In this document: positions 1 to 49,239 of the stretch, one piece after another
How positions within the stretch are numbered: the stretch's first letter is position 1
Layout of the letters: each line of letters begins with the position of its first letter
Origin: Gigantopelta aegis
Taxonomy: Eukaryota; Mollusca; Gastropoda; Neomphalida; Peltospiridae
Reading direction: 5' to 3'
DNA length: 64,000 nucleotides
Assembly (NCBI RefSeq): GCF_016097555.1
Contig: NC_054701.1
Span: 65,279,485 to 65,343,484, forward strand
The notes under the pieces: generated by a model
Seen by the model: only the letters and a program-made list of their open reading frames with translations
Told to the model about the DNA's origin: nothing
The model's database searches: none
Program-made: the position numbers and the translations under genes

Positions 1-639
1 GACGGCACACTGCACTGCATCTACAAACCCAACGGTATACCTAAAGGTCTTGTTAAGTTTCGTGACAATGAAGTGGTTGTAACTCTTCCAAGACAGAATC
101 AGATTGTGTTTCTGAAGGTTGATGACAAAAACATCACTCTGATAAAGAGAGTGACAACTGTGAAGTCATATGCAATGATAACGGCTTTACCAAACTCCTG
201 TCTGGCCGCTATTGGAAATATATGCTACGATTTACTTTTTCACATTATGGATCAGAACTGTAACGTGGTCTGGTCTGGATGTAATATTATACAAAATACG
301 TATCCCTCGTGTATTACGGTGTTGGATGATTGTTTGCTGTTGCAGTCATGTTCACGTGATGTGAAATGTGTAACAACATCAGGTGACATCAGATGGGAGC
401 TAAATTACACTGGTTTTGGGATCTGGGGCGGCATCACATGCGACAACAAGGGGTTCATTTATGCTACTGATTCTGATAAAAATGTAGTTGTTCAGCTAAC
501 ATCCAGTGGTAAATTCGTACGTAACATCATCACCCAGAACCAGCTGTCTTGTCCCATGCCTATCTGTTACTACCATGATCAACTGTATGTGGGTCATACA
601 AAGGGGGAAATAAAAGTTTTTACCTGGAAGACAAAATGA
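1..639 (+). CDS. C-terminal part of a TRIM/NHL-like beta-propeller protein (5' end outside window)
   Basis: The frame is open from base 1 to a TGA at 637-639, giving 212 residues with no visible start, so the gene enters from the left. The protein has repeated blade-like segments. One reads GITCDNKGFIYATDS followed by VVVQLTSSGKFV, which fits the NHL pattern (glycine-rich turn, Y-A/V-x-D, then a hydrophobic strand and a G-x-F). It ends in GEIKVFTWKTK. NHL propellers at the C-terminus of TRIM proteins bind RNA or protein partners while an upstream RING acts as an E3 ubiquitin ligase. No RING or B-box is inside the window, so the TRIM assignment is inference from the propeller alone. The last blade is duplicated just past the stop (see the 579-690 repeat). 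It could also be another NHL-repeat protein without a RING. Confidence 0.6.
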   Translation, partial: DGTLHCIYKPNGIPKGLVKFRDNEVVVTLPRQNQIVFLKVDDKNITLIKRVTTVKSYAMITALPNSCLAAIGNICYDLLFHIMDQNCNVVWSGCNIIQNTYPSCITVLDDCLLLQSCSRDVKCVTTSGDIRWELNYTGFGIWGGITCDNKGFIYATDSDKNVVVQLTSSGKFVRNIITQNQLSCPMPICYYHDQLYVGHTKGEIKVFTWKTK

Positions 640-690
640 TCAACTGTATATGGGTGAGAAAAATGGTGAAATAAAAGTGTTTACCTGGTC
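579..690 (+). repeat. 58-bp tandem duplication of the last propeller strand across the stop codon
   Basis: The segment starting tgatcaactgtat and ending ttacctgg occurs at about 579-629 and again at about 637-690 with a few substitutions. The unit is not a multiple of three, so the second copy lies out of frame with the first. The current stop (637-639) is made at the junction. In its own frame the second copy would read a similar last strand ending in SPHRWT before a stop. Confidence 0.75.
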
Positions 691-1990
691 GCCACACAGG
701 TGGACATGAAGCCTAGGAATGTATATTTAACAACACTGATCATATTTTAACTGCGATAGATGTCTACCATGTTCAACACTTTTATTCGGTCTACTGAGAA
801 CAAAATTATATTGCAGGTATACCACTCTTACTAAATTACTGCAAGGGTATATAATATGTACACTTTTTTTGACAAGGTCTATGCATGTATTTCATATTTA
901 CCTATTTATATACCGTTGTTGGCTAGACTAGTATACGGTGGGCTTAATAATAGAACATAATTTTTTGTTTATCTCTACAGGTATAAATAACAATATTTAT
1001 TTAATATGTAAGTATCTTAGGAATATACTTTTTAAAGTGCACATTTAACAAAATTATTAATAAGTTTTGTGATTAACTTGGTAAAGATAATATCATGTTG
1101 AATATAATAATTTTAAGTGCACATTACATTTATTATTAATTTACATATGGCTTAATAGTAATTAATAGTTTAACAACATCAATAATAATAGTCATAATAA
1201 TATTATCAATTAAAAGTATAATAATTTACACATTTTCTGATTCTCAACACTGCACACTTCATGCACTCAACATACTGTGCTTGGTATCACAAACATTTTG
1301 CACCCCTGTTTTGAAAATCTATGTATCTACTCTCATAACAGTTACATTATTGAAATATTCCACTGTGGAACAAACAAGATACTAATATTTATTAATTACA
1401 CTGATATAACATTAATATTATGAAGTGAAATGCTGTCCAACACATATCTAGAAATATATGAAATAATACAGTTTGATATATATATATATGTAAGTAGTCA
1501 ATTGGTCTGAAAGTTACACAAGTGAGACTGACATAAACTAAACTTATGTAAGTTAATAATAAATGTAATGTGCAGTTAAAAATTAATATATTCAACATGT
1601 GCAACGAATAGGATAGCAGACAGAAAATTAACAGTCATTGAAATAGGGCTATATTATAAAAAAAACTTTCTTATAATATTTATTTTGTAAAGTAATTCTA
1701 TGTAACAGTCTAACTGATGTTTTGACACAAATGTGCTACCCCCCCCCCCCCCCCCACACCCACACACACCTATTCATTACTTTGAATATGAATGTCTCTA
1801 TATTGTGTATGTGTAGTAGCTAAAACCAGTTTTGAAACAGGGTGCACATTTTAACAGTGTAGCTGTGTGAACTTAATGGTGGGAATATGATGGAATTTTG
1901 TGATCAATTATTAGTTTGCACCAATTATGTATGCTGTTAATAACTGATACTAATAAATGTAAATATAACTAATAGGGTACTTTCAAGTTT
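640..1990. other. AT-rich intergenic DNA downstream of the propeller gene
   Basis: No coding signal. A possible poly(A) signal AATAAA lies at 670-675, inside the duplicated strand. The rest is AT-rich with a poly-C run at about 1740-1757 next to a short CA stretch. Confidence 0.5.
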
Positions 1991-2004
1991 GATAATACAC
2001 CTTT

Positions 2005-2242
2005 CATTTAATTTCAAATTATTTTCGTTCTTATATCCAATTAAGGTTCAAGCACGCTGTCCTGGGCACACACCTCGGCTATCTGGGATGTCTGTCGAGG
2101 ACAATGGGTTAGTAATTAGTAGGTTAGTGGTTAGTGAGAGAGAAGAGGGTGTATGGGTTGGAGCCGGTATCGGGCTGCGAACCATGTACCTACCAGCTTG
2201 TAGTCTGATGGCTTAACCACTGCACTACCGAGGCCGGTCTCG
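2005..2242 (-). mobile_element. Short tRNA-headed SINE (family with ATATCCAATTAAGG tail)
   Basis: Read on the minus strand it begins with a tRNA-like head (GGCCTCGGTAGTGCAGTGG), carries a B-box-like GGTTCGCAGCCCG, and ends near CCTTAATTGGATAT. A 12-bp target-site duplication, taatacaccttt, flanks it at 1993-2004 and 2243-2254. Related copies are at 2640, 36125 and 58255. Confidence 0.75.
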
Positions 2243-2639
2243 TAATACACCTTTTTTGACCGCAAAACTAAAAGGGAAGTAACTCTGTTTTGCTTTGGTT
2301 GGAAACTTGTACTTGATTGATTGATCAGATGGTAAACGTGAATAATGCTTGTCCTTAATTTGTAAAATTGTACTTGATCAGCTGATTACTTGATTAAAGA
2401 TACAGTGTGTGACAAACGTGATTAATATAGATATATCTTTATATGAACAACAGTTTGTGCGAAAACTTGGGTCTGTTTTAGTGACTATTTCCAACATAAA
2501 ACCCAGGATATAATAATCATTTAACATACCTTACAAAAAGTTTGTTTTTGTTTAACAAAACTACTAGAGCATATTGACTGATTGAAGCATACATTTATTA
2601 TTGGGCTTTATACATAAATAATGCATACATTGTGTCTAT

Positions 2640-2865
2640 CGGCCTCGATGGTGTCGTAGTTAAATCATCGAACATAAGGCTGGTAGGTACTAGGTTCGCC
2701 TCCCGGTACCGGCTCCCACCCAAAGGCCACTACACCGACTCTTCTCTCGCCTAGCCACCAACCACTAACCCACTGTCCAGATGGCGGAGTAGTTTGCCCA
2801 GGACAGCGTGCTTAACCCTCAATTGGATATAAGCACGAAAATAACTATGAATGAATGAATGAATG
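2640..2865 (+). mobile_element. Short tRNA-headed SINE, same family as 2005-2242, opposite orientation
   Basis: The head ggcctcgatggtgtcgtag, a B-box-like ggttcgcctcccgg, the middle with aaccactaaccca, and the tail caattggatataagcacgaa all match the minus-strand copy 400 bp upstream. It ends in a short (tgaa)n run. The pair forms a loose inverted repeat. Confidence 0.7.
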
Positions 2866-3033
2866 AATGTTGCACATTAGGTGCAGATTAACAGTGTAAA
2901 TGTAACCACCTTATGTTTTAGCAAATTCAGGTCATTGCAAAGCACTATAAGCTTATAATAATATTGCATTCATAAACACATTTGGCTTTCTTAATTCTGT
3001 TTAATAGTTGTGGTACATGTATATATAATGCTA

Positions 3034-3761
3034 GGATCAGACTACCAACTGCTAGCAGAAAGTTGGCCAATTTTCTGCTCTCATGACTTCTACGACTGTC
3101 CATTTGCGACTTCTACGACGGCCGTCGTATCCGATTCAAAAAATTAAGCGGCCATACATGGCCTCAGATTACAGTTATCTTCCCATTTGGTTGTCGAAAA
3201 TCCGGAAATTTGACCGCGCAAGTAGTCTGCTGTTTGACTGTGATTATTTCATGGCAGACAGCTATGAAGTGGCAACTGTTTGACTGAAGTGACAGGGGAT
3301 AGCATGTAGTTTGTAAACATGTGTAACTTGCTGACATTGAAGACTTGTTTGTGGTAATTCCGGCCCATGCAAAAGTAGTGCTTTTTGTGTAAAATGGGTG
3401 TACTCCGGCCTGGTTTAGAGGGTGTGTCTGTTTAAACCAATATGCTGGGAGAAAGAGCTGGACAACAGGAGTTGTCCTTTTCAGGGTATGTGTCCCCCAT
3501 GCAGGCAAAGGTACATACAAAACTTCACGGGCCTGCTGATATTAATAAAAATGTTATAGCCACTAAGGCTATATAGAAACATATAGCGAAATTAATTGTG
3601 GTCTGAGGCCACATATGTTGCTAGTCTGAGCGCGCATTACAATTCAACGCGACGCCCAGTTGTTAATCTTAGCGCACCCGTCGTAAGTCGGGAGTTGGGG
3701 AGAATTAAAACGCAACCGTGGAGTTTGGCCAACTTTCTGCTGGCAGTTAATCGTCTGATAC
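3034..3761. mobile_element. Non-autonomous inverted-repeat DNA element, about 730 bp
   Basis: The left end (ggatcagac, then actgctagcagaaagttgg) and the reverse complement of the right end (gtatcagac, then aactgccagcagaaagttgg) match over about 38 bp. TA dinucleotides flank both ends, as expected for a TA target. There is no transposase inside; the short ORFs at 3083-3283 and 3164-3520 resemble nothing known to me. Confidence 0.6.
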
Positions 3762-4413
3762 TATGTGCTATGTTCGTCACCAATAATGTCTATTAATACA
3801 GAGGAGTCTAATGACAGTTTTAATAAATAAGGTTATATGTATGCATTTTCTATGTACACTGCTACCGACCTACATGTATTCAAATAAAACTACAACCAGG
3901 TTGTTGTTTTATAATGCGAGTTCTGCTGTGGACTGTCACCGATGGGTTGGGTTTTTTGTTTGTTGTTAGTTGTTTTGTTGTTTGTTGGGTTTTTCTTCTT
4001 TTTTTTCTTCTTTTTTTACCTCTTCTGAACTGCAGTGAACAGATACAGAACAATTTGTGCTGAACTGAATTAAACACTTAACAGGTATTATGTTCTTCTC
4101 TTTTCTTACATACCCGTTGGTGAGAACACCATGCTTTATTTTTCATAGCACATGGATTATTTACACACGTGTGTGTGTGTTAACAATTTCAAGATATACG
4201 ACCGGTTGCTCCTAGGTAATGACCAGGTCACCAATGCCATGCATCCAATAAAAAAACACACGGTGGAAATAGGTTACACTGTGACGTATAAAAGTTAACC
4301 TGACAACCATGCGTCTGTGACGCGTAAGTTAGCTACAAACGCAACGGCTGCAAATAACTTTTAGTTGAAAAAGATGCTAAAATTTGCTTAAAACCTGGTT
4401 TTGAGGATATGTA

Positions 4414-4572
4414 AGAAATAAAATAATACATTCGTGTCCGTTAGATACCATTTATCTCACAACATGTTGTTTAAAAACGTATCAAACTCGCTTTCGCTCG
4501 TTAAAAACATTTTAAAACAACTTGTTGTGAGATAAATGGTATCTAATGGCTACTCATGTATTATTCTCTATT
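4414..4572. mobile_element. Palindromic fold-back element (MITE-like)
   Basis: Two arms of about 65 bp are near-perfect inverted copies: ttagataccatttatctcac on the left, and gtgagataaatggtatctaa on the right. The spacer is short and contains cgctttcgctcg. It has no coding capacity. Confidence 0.7.
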
Positions 4573-4574
4573 TA

Positions 4575-4805
4575 TGTTATGTTGTGATAAAAAAAAAATA
4601 ATTACACTACACAGAGGACATACCCTAAGACTGATTTTGGGAGTGCGTCTTGATTCAATATATTTATTGTAAAATTACTTTAAATAACTTGTCTTACAAT
4701 ATTGACTGTAAAATTAGGTATGAGTGTTTTTGTGGGGGTTTTGTTTAGAGTCCGATATATTTTAACATGCACATATATCACGAAGGTTTAGATGTTGCTT
4801 TGTGC

Positions 4806-4858
<53 letters not shown>

Positions 4859-5850
4859 CGTGCGTTTTCTTTTCCTAAAATTATTCTTTCTTTCTTTCTT
4901 TTTTTTGGAGGGGGGGGAGGGAGGTTGTTTCTTTTGACGGCGAGGGGTCATCGTAGTCTTCAGTTTAATCACATTTTCTAACACTTTTTAACTAGTATCT
5001 TTGCAGTTTTCGTTTTTATTTTGTATTCCCCTTTGGAATCATTGTATTATTGTATTGCACTCAAAATGTAGTTTGTACTTTACAGTATTTAACAAACGTA
5101 AGCTTTGTTTCTTTGCTTTGTTTTGTTATGCTTTGTTTTTTGTATTGTTGTTATTACAAGTGATTAGGTATAGCTGCAATTTACTTACGATTTGAAATGT
5201 GATGCGAATTTTCGTTTTGGTTTAAATTTTATAATTTCCAGAAAACATTATAGAGATATTCGGGCAAAATGTGGTAACCTGAGACCTTTTTACCGTGTAT
5301 TTTTAGCATTCTAACCTCAAAGTTAGTTATAATACACGTAAAAATGCATGGTGATTCGTTTGCAGCCCTATATAATTGTTTGTTAGTAATACTAATATGA
5401 ATAAATGTTGTTATACAGAGTCGGGCATTTTTGTTTAATTCGGACAAAAACCAGCCTCCCCCCCCCCCCCCCCCCCCCCCCACCTAAAAATATGGGAGCC
5501 CGTACGCCTATGCCCAGACAAATATGTGGTACTGGGATTGAAACATTGATAGCCCTATCTTATTTAATAATTAGGGAAATGATACGGATATTTGTGGTAT
5601 ATTCAGTAGCAGTAATATTTAACATGGAAACATAGCTTTATGTAATACACTCACACACATGCGTAGCCTACACACACACACACGCACGCACGCACGCACG
5701 CACGCGCACACACACTTTTGGAAGTAAAATGAAAAACAAAGTTGAAGAAAGATAAAGATTTAAATTTCAGATTTTCAAACTAAACAGTAGTAAATTTTGT
5801 GTTGTAATAAATAATTGTAGATTAATATGTTGTCATGTTGTTTTTAGGAA
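4575..5850. other. Non-coding stretch with microsatellites
   Basis: Contains (TG)n at about 4806-4856, a poly-C run at about 5458-5481 and (CA)n/(GCAC)n at about 5650-5715. The predicted reading frames across these runs are low-complexity and not credible genes. Confidence 0.6.
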
Positions 5851-5851
5851 T

Positions 5852-5964
5852 CAGGGCCCCGTTCCACGAAGCGATCTTAACCCTAAGATCACCTTAAGTG
5901 CATAGCTACCTTATGTACTTAAGGTGATCGTAGCACTAAGATCGCTTCGTCGAACGGCGCCCTG
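5852..5964. mobile_element. Palindromic hairpin element with CAGGGC ends
   Basis: Starts cagggccccgttccacgaag and ends with its imperfect reverse complement cttcgtcgaacggcgccctg. The inner arms (gatcttaaccctaagatcaccttaag) also pair, so the 113-bp unit folds almost end to end. No ORF. Confidence 0.75.
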
Positions 5965-6125
5965 AACCATAATCGTATATTATACATACATGTCTGGGAC
6001 ACAGGTCCTGAAACGTCTGTACATGCGTGCGTGCGTGAGTTGTGTGTATGGTTAAGCCTACAACTTGTTGGACGTCAATCAGTTAACAGTTGTCATCAAG
6101 TACATGTATCTTCATCTGATAGAAT

Positions 6126-6403
6126 ATTGATTTATTAATCATCGACTATTGGATGTCAAACATTTGGTATATTGACATATAGTTTTAGAGAGGAAACCCT
6201 ATACATTTTTCCATTAGTAGCAAGGGATCTTTTTTTATGCACCATCCCACAGACAGCATAGCACATGCCACGGCCTTTGATATACCAGTCATGATGCACT
6301 GGCTCCAAGAAGAAATAACCCAATTGGTCGCACCGACGAGGATTGATCTTAGACCGACCGTGCATCAGGTGAGCGCTTTACCACTGTGCTACGTCCCGCC
6401 CCC
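6126..6403 (-). mobile_element. tRNA-headed SINE, TTAAACAAAAC-tail family, tail-truncated
   Basis: Read on the minus strand it runs from a head with A-box-like TAGCACAGTGGTAAAGC through the shared core to CGATGATTAATAAATC. The usual AAACAAAAC tail is missing. No clear target-site duplication was seen. Confidence 0.75.
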
Positions 6404-6660
6404 TCGTCCGATAGGTATGCGACTCCCATAAAAGTATGATCAGTACACCTAAGAAAGGACCATCGTATGCTGTGGTAAAAACAAAAATCGGCCCGACAGT
6501 TTAAGTAAGGTAAGTCGAGTATTGCAGATGGTCTACGGTTAGGGATGTGACAATACATCGAACTATCGATATATTGCGATAGGAAGTGCCTCGATAGCAA
6601 TGTGTCAGTAATTTTCAATAGTATGCATAGTGAAATATGGTCCGTGGCGGTTCCCCAAAG

Positions 6661-6963
6661 AAGGAAATGTTTTATTTACACATTTCATGTACGGTTATAT
6701 GGTTTCAGATATGGTTAAGGACCACACATATATTGAGAGAGGAAACCCGATTTCGCCACTTCATGGGCTACTATTTTTGATTAACAGCAAGGGATCTTTT
6801 ATATGCACCATCCTACAAACAGGGTAGCACATACCACGGCCTTTGATATACCAGTCGATGTGCACTGGATGGAACGAGAAATAGCTCAATGGACCCACTG
6901 ACGGGGATCGATCCTAGACCGACTGGGCATCAAGTGCTTTACCACTGGGCTACGTTCCGCCTC
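6661..6963 (-). mobile_element. tRNA-headed SINE, TTAAATAAAACATTTCCTTCC-tail family
   Basis: Minus-strand copy ending with the gtaaataaaacatttcctt type tail. It is flanked by gttccccaaag at 6650-6660 and 6964-6974. The second of these sites also flanks the next SINE. Confidence 0.8.
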
Positions 6964-6974
6964 GTTCCCCAAAG

Positions 6975-7346
6975 ACGGCCTCGGTGGCTATCGGTCTACA
7001 GGCAGGTAGGTACTGGGTTCGGATCCTAGTCGAGGCATGGGATTTTTAATCCAGATACCGACTCCAAACCCCGAGCGAGTGCTCCGCAAGGCTCAGTGGG
7101 TAGGTGTAAACCACTTGCACCGACCAGTGATCCATAACTGGTTCAACAAAGGCCATGGTTTGTGCTGTCCTGCCTGTGGGAAGCATAAATAAAAGATCCC
7201 TTGCTGCTAATCGGAAAGAGTAGCCCATGTAGTGGCGACAGCGGGTTTCCTCTCAAAATCTGTGTGGTCCTTAACCATGTCTGACGCCATATAACCCTAA
7301 ATAAAATGTGTTGAGTGTGTCATTAAATAAAACATTTCTTTCTTTC
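6975..7346 (+). mobile_element. Long GGCCTCGG-headed SINE
   Basis: The head is ggcctcggtggctatcgg with B-box-like gggttcggatcct. The middle carries the core shared with the other families (gttcaacaaaggccatgg, ataaaagatcccttgctgc). The tail is ttaaataaaacatttctttc. It is flanked by gttccccaaag at 6964-6974 and 7347-7357. Confidence 0.8.
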
Positions 7347-7357
7347 GTTCCCCAAAG

Positions 7358-8870
7358 AAGTGTAAGAAATTCTATACAAATTACAATCAATAATAGGGAA
7401 GCTAGCGTTTTGCTCGCATTATGACCAGCTTGTTTCCAGAACATAGTTTGCCCCTAACTATTTGCCACTTTATCCCACATTATACATTGTAGCAGTTTGC
7501 TCCAATTGTTTGTTTTTTCATCAGATATTTCTGGTATTAAATAAAGATGATTTTTAGGGATGAGTGAATTATCTTCAATTTATGTTTGTGTGTGTAGGGG
7601 TGTGTGTTAAGGTATACAATTAGGATTACTGTTTATTTGGTAGATTACGCAAGGCAAATCAAATAAAATGAAAATCAAATAAGCTCCGTTATTCATCTGT
7701 AATACAAACAAGAAACAAATACTTCTATCAACATATTTATTAATCCTGATTCTGCACATACTAACACTTATTAATTACACTGAATATTAATATGAATAAG
7801 AAATGAGATGATGTGCAACACAAATCTACAGACAGGCACATGTGCAGGAATTTTACAAGGGAAGGGGACCGTCTAGACTGGCGAGCAAAGTTTATGGGGG
7901 TGGGCGGGGGGGGGGGGGGGGGGGGGGGGGGGGGTGGGGGTCGAGTCATGCTCCCCTGGAAAATATATTGGGGGGAAAAAAACACAGAGAAAGAAATATG
8001 CTTGAGAAGGGTTTTGTTTTTTCAATCCCGAAACTCCCCACTGCATACATGCCTGACAAAGACTATAAATATTAAATGATACATTTTGTTACATGTCTGT
8101 TAGCAGAAATTCGAAGAGAAACAAATTTAATATTTTTTCATGAAGTTTTGTTACATGTCTGTTAGCAAAAATTCGAAGAGAAACAAATTTAATATTTTTT
8201 CATGTAGTTGTACCACATTCTTGCACACAGTGCAAAGATTCCGTCCCAGGCCACACCACTGGCCTTGACAGAGCTGTGGCCTGTGAGGGACGTGCCCGAT
8301 AACCATAGGGGTAAAGGGGCACGTTAATAAGAATTCAGGATCAGTGCAAAGATTATTAGGATAGCAGACAGAAAATGAACAGTCAAGGAAAGAGAGCTAG
8401 ATAATAAAGGCCCACTTTCTTATTGTATTTATTTTGTAAAGTATTTCTCTGTAATAGTCTAACTGATCTTTTGAGATAAACATACTGTTGTTGTTTTGGG
8501 TGGGGTTTTTTTTTTTTTATCCAGGTTGATGCATACATTTATGATTCAGCTTTATACATAATGCATATATATATTGTGTTGTCTCATGATAAAAATATTC
8601 CTGGATTGTTCAACACTTCCAGCGAATGTATTTGTAAAACACAAGTGAACCTATAAACGTTGGACAAAATCCAAGCATGATCAACTTTAAAAGATAAACC
8701 TCACATTGAATAAAATTAAAATCATGATGAAACAATAAAACAAACTTAATGACAAACTGTGCTGGCAAACTATAACATGTCACTGATCACCTGAAGTACA
8801 TTATCAAACCAATATCTGTGTAAATCACTGTTATTAGCAGTAGTAGTACATACTGTTATATGGAAATTAT
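7358..8870. other. Non-coding stretch
   Basis: Holds a poly-G run at about 7905-7935, a 62-bp tandem duplication beginning ttttgttacatgtctgttag at 8084 and 8146, and a short segment at about 8220-8335 (ggccacaccactggcc) of unknown origin. It may contain the far 3' UTR of the SMC1 gene on the minus strand. No coding signal. Confidence 0.45.
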
Positions 8871-8873
8871 ACT

Positions 8874-9540
8874 CGGGGCTTCTAGATTATGGTAGCCCCA
8901 CTCTCATGGCTAGTGATATTCAATGTTGGGCTAGTAAATAACTACCATTGCCATGCCCGATGGTTAGTGAATTTGTTTTGGTCAAATGCTGTAAATATGA
9001 ATACCCATCTTCATAAATCAAGGCTGATACATGTCGTCAAGAAATCGTGCCACAAAATGCTTAAATTTAATTGGATGCGATGAGATCTGATTGCAACGAA
9101 TTGCAACGCTCCTTATAGATTCCCTTGTTATTGTAAACAAAGATGGCAGCGTCAGCGTCCGGCGATTAATTTTTGATATTGCTTTCAAGATTGTCACATG
9201 TTACCGATGCTGTGATTGGTCAGCGATGTCATCGTGTAAGGGACATAATCGGATTTACAAATTTTCTTCCAATAGAGGGCGCTAGTAGTGGATATCAGTA
9301 ATCTTGACTACATGTATCAAGGCTGAATACGAGGAACGAATATTAGCCTTGATTTATGAAGATGATGAAGCCCTTTCCTCCCCTCATATCTAAGGGTTTT
9401 TAAGCTCCATCTAACTACTTTAGATAACATATCCAATTATTCCTATTAGTAAAATTGTATTTACTTAAGTAGGTTTAGTAAATGTTTTAAATCACTGATC
9501 CCATGGCTAGTGGATTTTTATCACAATTCTAGAAGCCCTG
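8874..9540. mobile_element. Nested inverted-repeat elements
   Basis: The outer ends are ggggcttctaga on the left and tctagaagccc on the right, with a further inner match around ccatggctagtg. Inside lies a second pair: cttcataaatcaaggct at about 9009 and its reverse complement ending at about 9366. This suggests one small element inserted in another. The short ORFs here are not convincing genes. Confidence 0.55.
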
Positions 9541-9882
9541 TTAATACATTGGAAATTATTTTCAACTTTTAACCTATTCTAGTCTTTGGTGAAAGACTCA
9601 AATTTGTCTGAACTCAATGGATGATGTTATAAAAGCATATTCAATCTACCCTGCCAATGCTCACAAATACAAGATTATGGATCCAGATCAAGAAGTTGTT
9701 TTGTTGGAGACAGTTTCAATAGAACTATCCTTCAAGAATCTACATAACAAATTTGCAAAATGCATGTTTAAAATATAATTAATACACAAATGTTATGTCA
9801 CAAGCAATGTGTAATTCACAGAATTATGGTTATAGTCTACTGACAAATGAACACAGATAGTTAGTAAGCACATTCAACAATT

Positions 9883-10040
9883 AATGCACCATGTTGTATG
9901 GGTGATGAAATGAAGGTTAACATGTGTTTCTGGTATACACGATGTGTCACATTAAACAATAAATGCACCATGTTGTATGGGTGATAAAATGAAGGTTAAC
10001 ATGTGTTTCTGGTATACATGATGAGTCACATTAAAATGTT
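9883..10040 (-). repeat. 79-bp tandem duplication in the SMC1 3' UTR
   Basis: The unit starting aatgcaccatgttgtatggg occurs at 9883 and 9962 with only a few differences, ending just before the SMC1 stop codon at 10052-10054. Confidence 0.8.
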
Positions 10041-10051
10041 TGTCAATGATG

Positions 10052-49175
<39,124 letters not shown>

Positions 49176-49225
49176 TTTGGAAATAAGAATGGTCTGTTTG
49201 TATTACATCTAATGCATAATAAATG

Positions 49226-49231
49226 CACGTG
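49226..49231. promoter_or_regulatory. CACGTG E-box upstream of the SMC1 start codon
   Basis: A palindromic CACGTG lies about 51 bp upstream of the SMC1 ATG. No TATA box is seen. A role as a promoter element is only inferred from position. Confidence 0.25.
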
Positions 49232-49239
49232 ATATTCGG

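Noticed and set aside
7761..8079. Gly-rich and Pro-rich frames
   Set aside because: Translation of a poly-G run; the same applies to 5229-5635, 47469-47672 and 55917-56258.
8440..8455. Minus-strand AATAAA as the SMC1 poly(A) signal
   Set aside because: It lies about 1.6 kb past the stop with other candidates equally possible; nothing in sequence decides between them.
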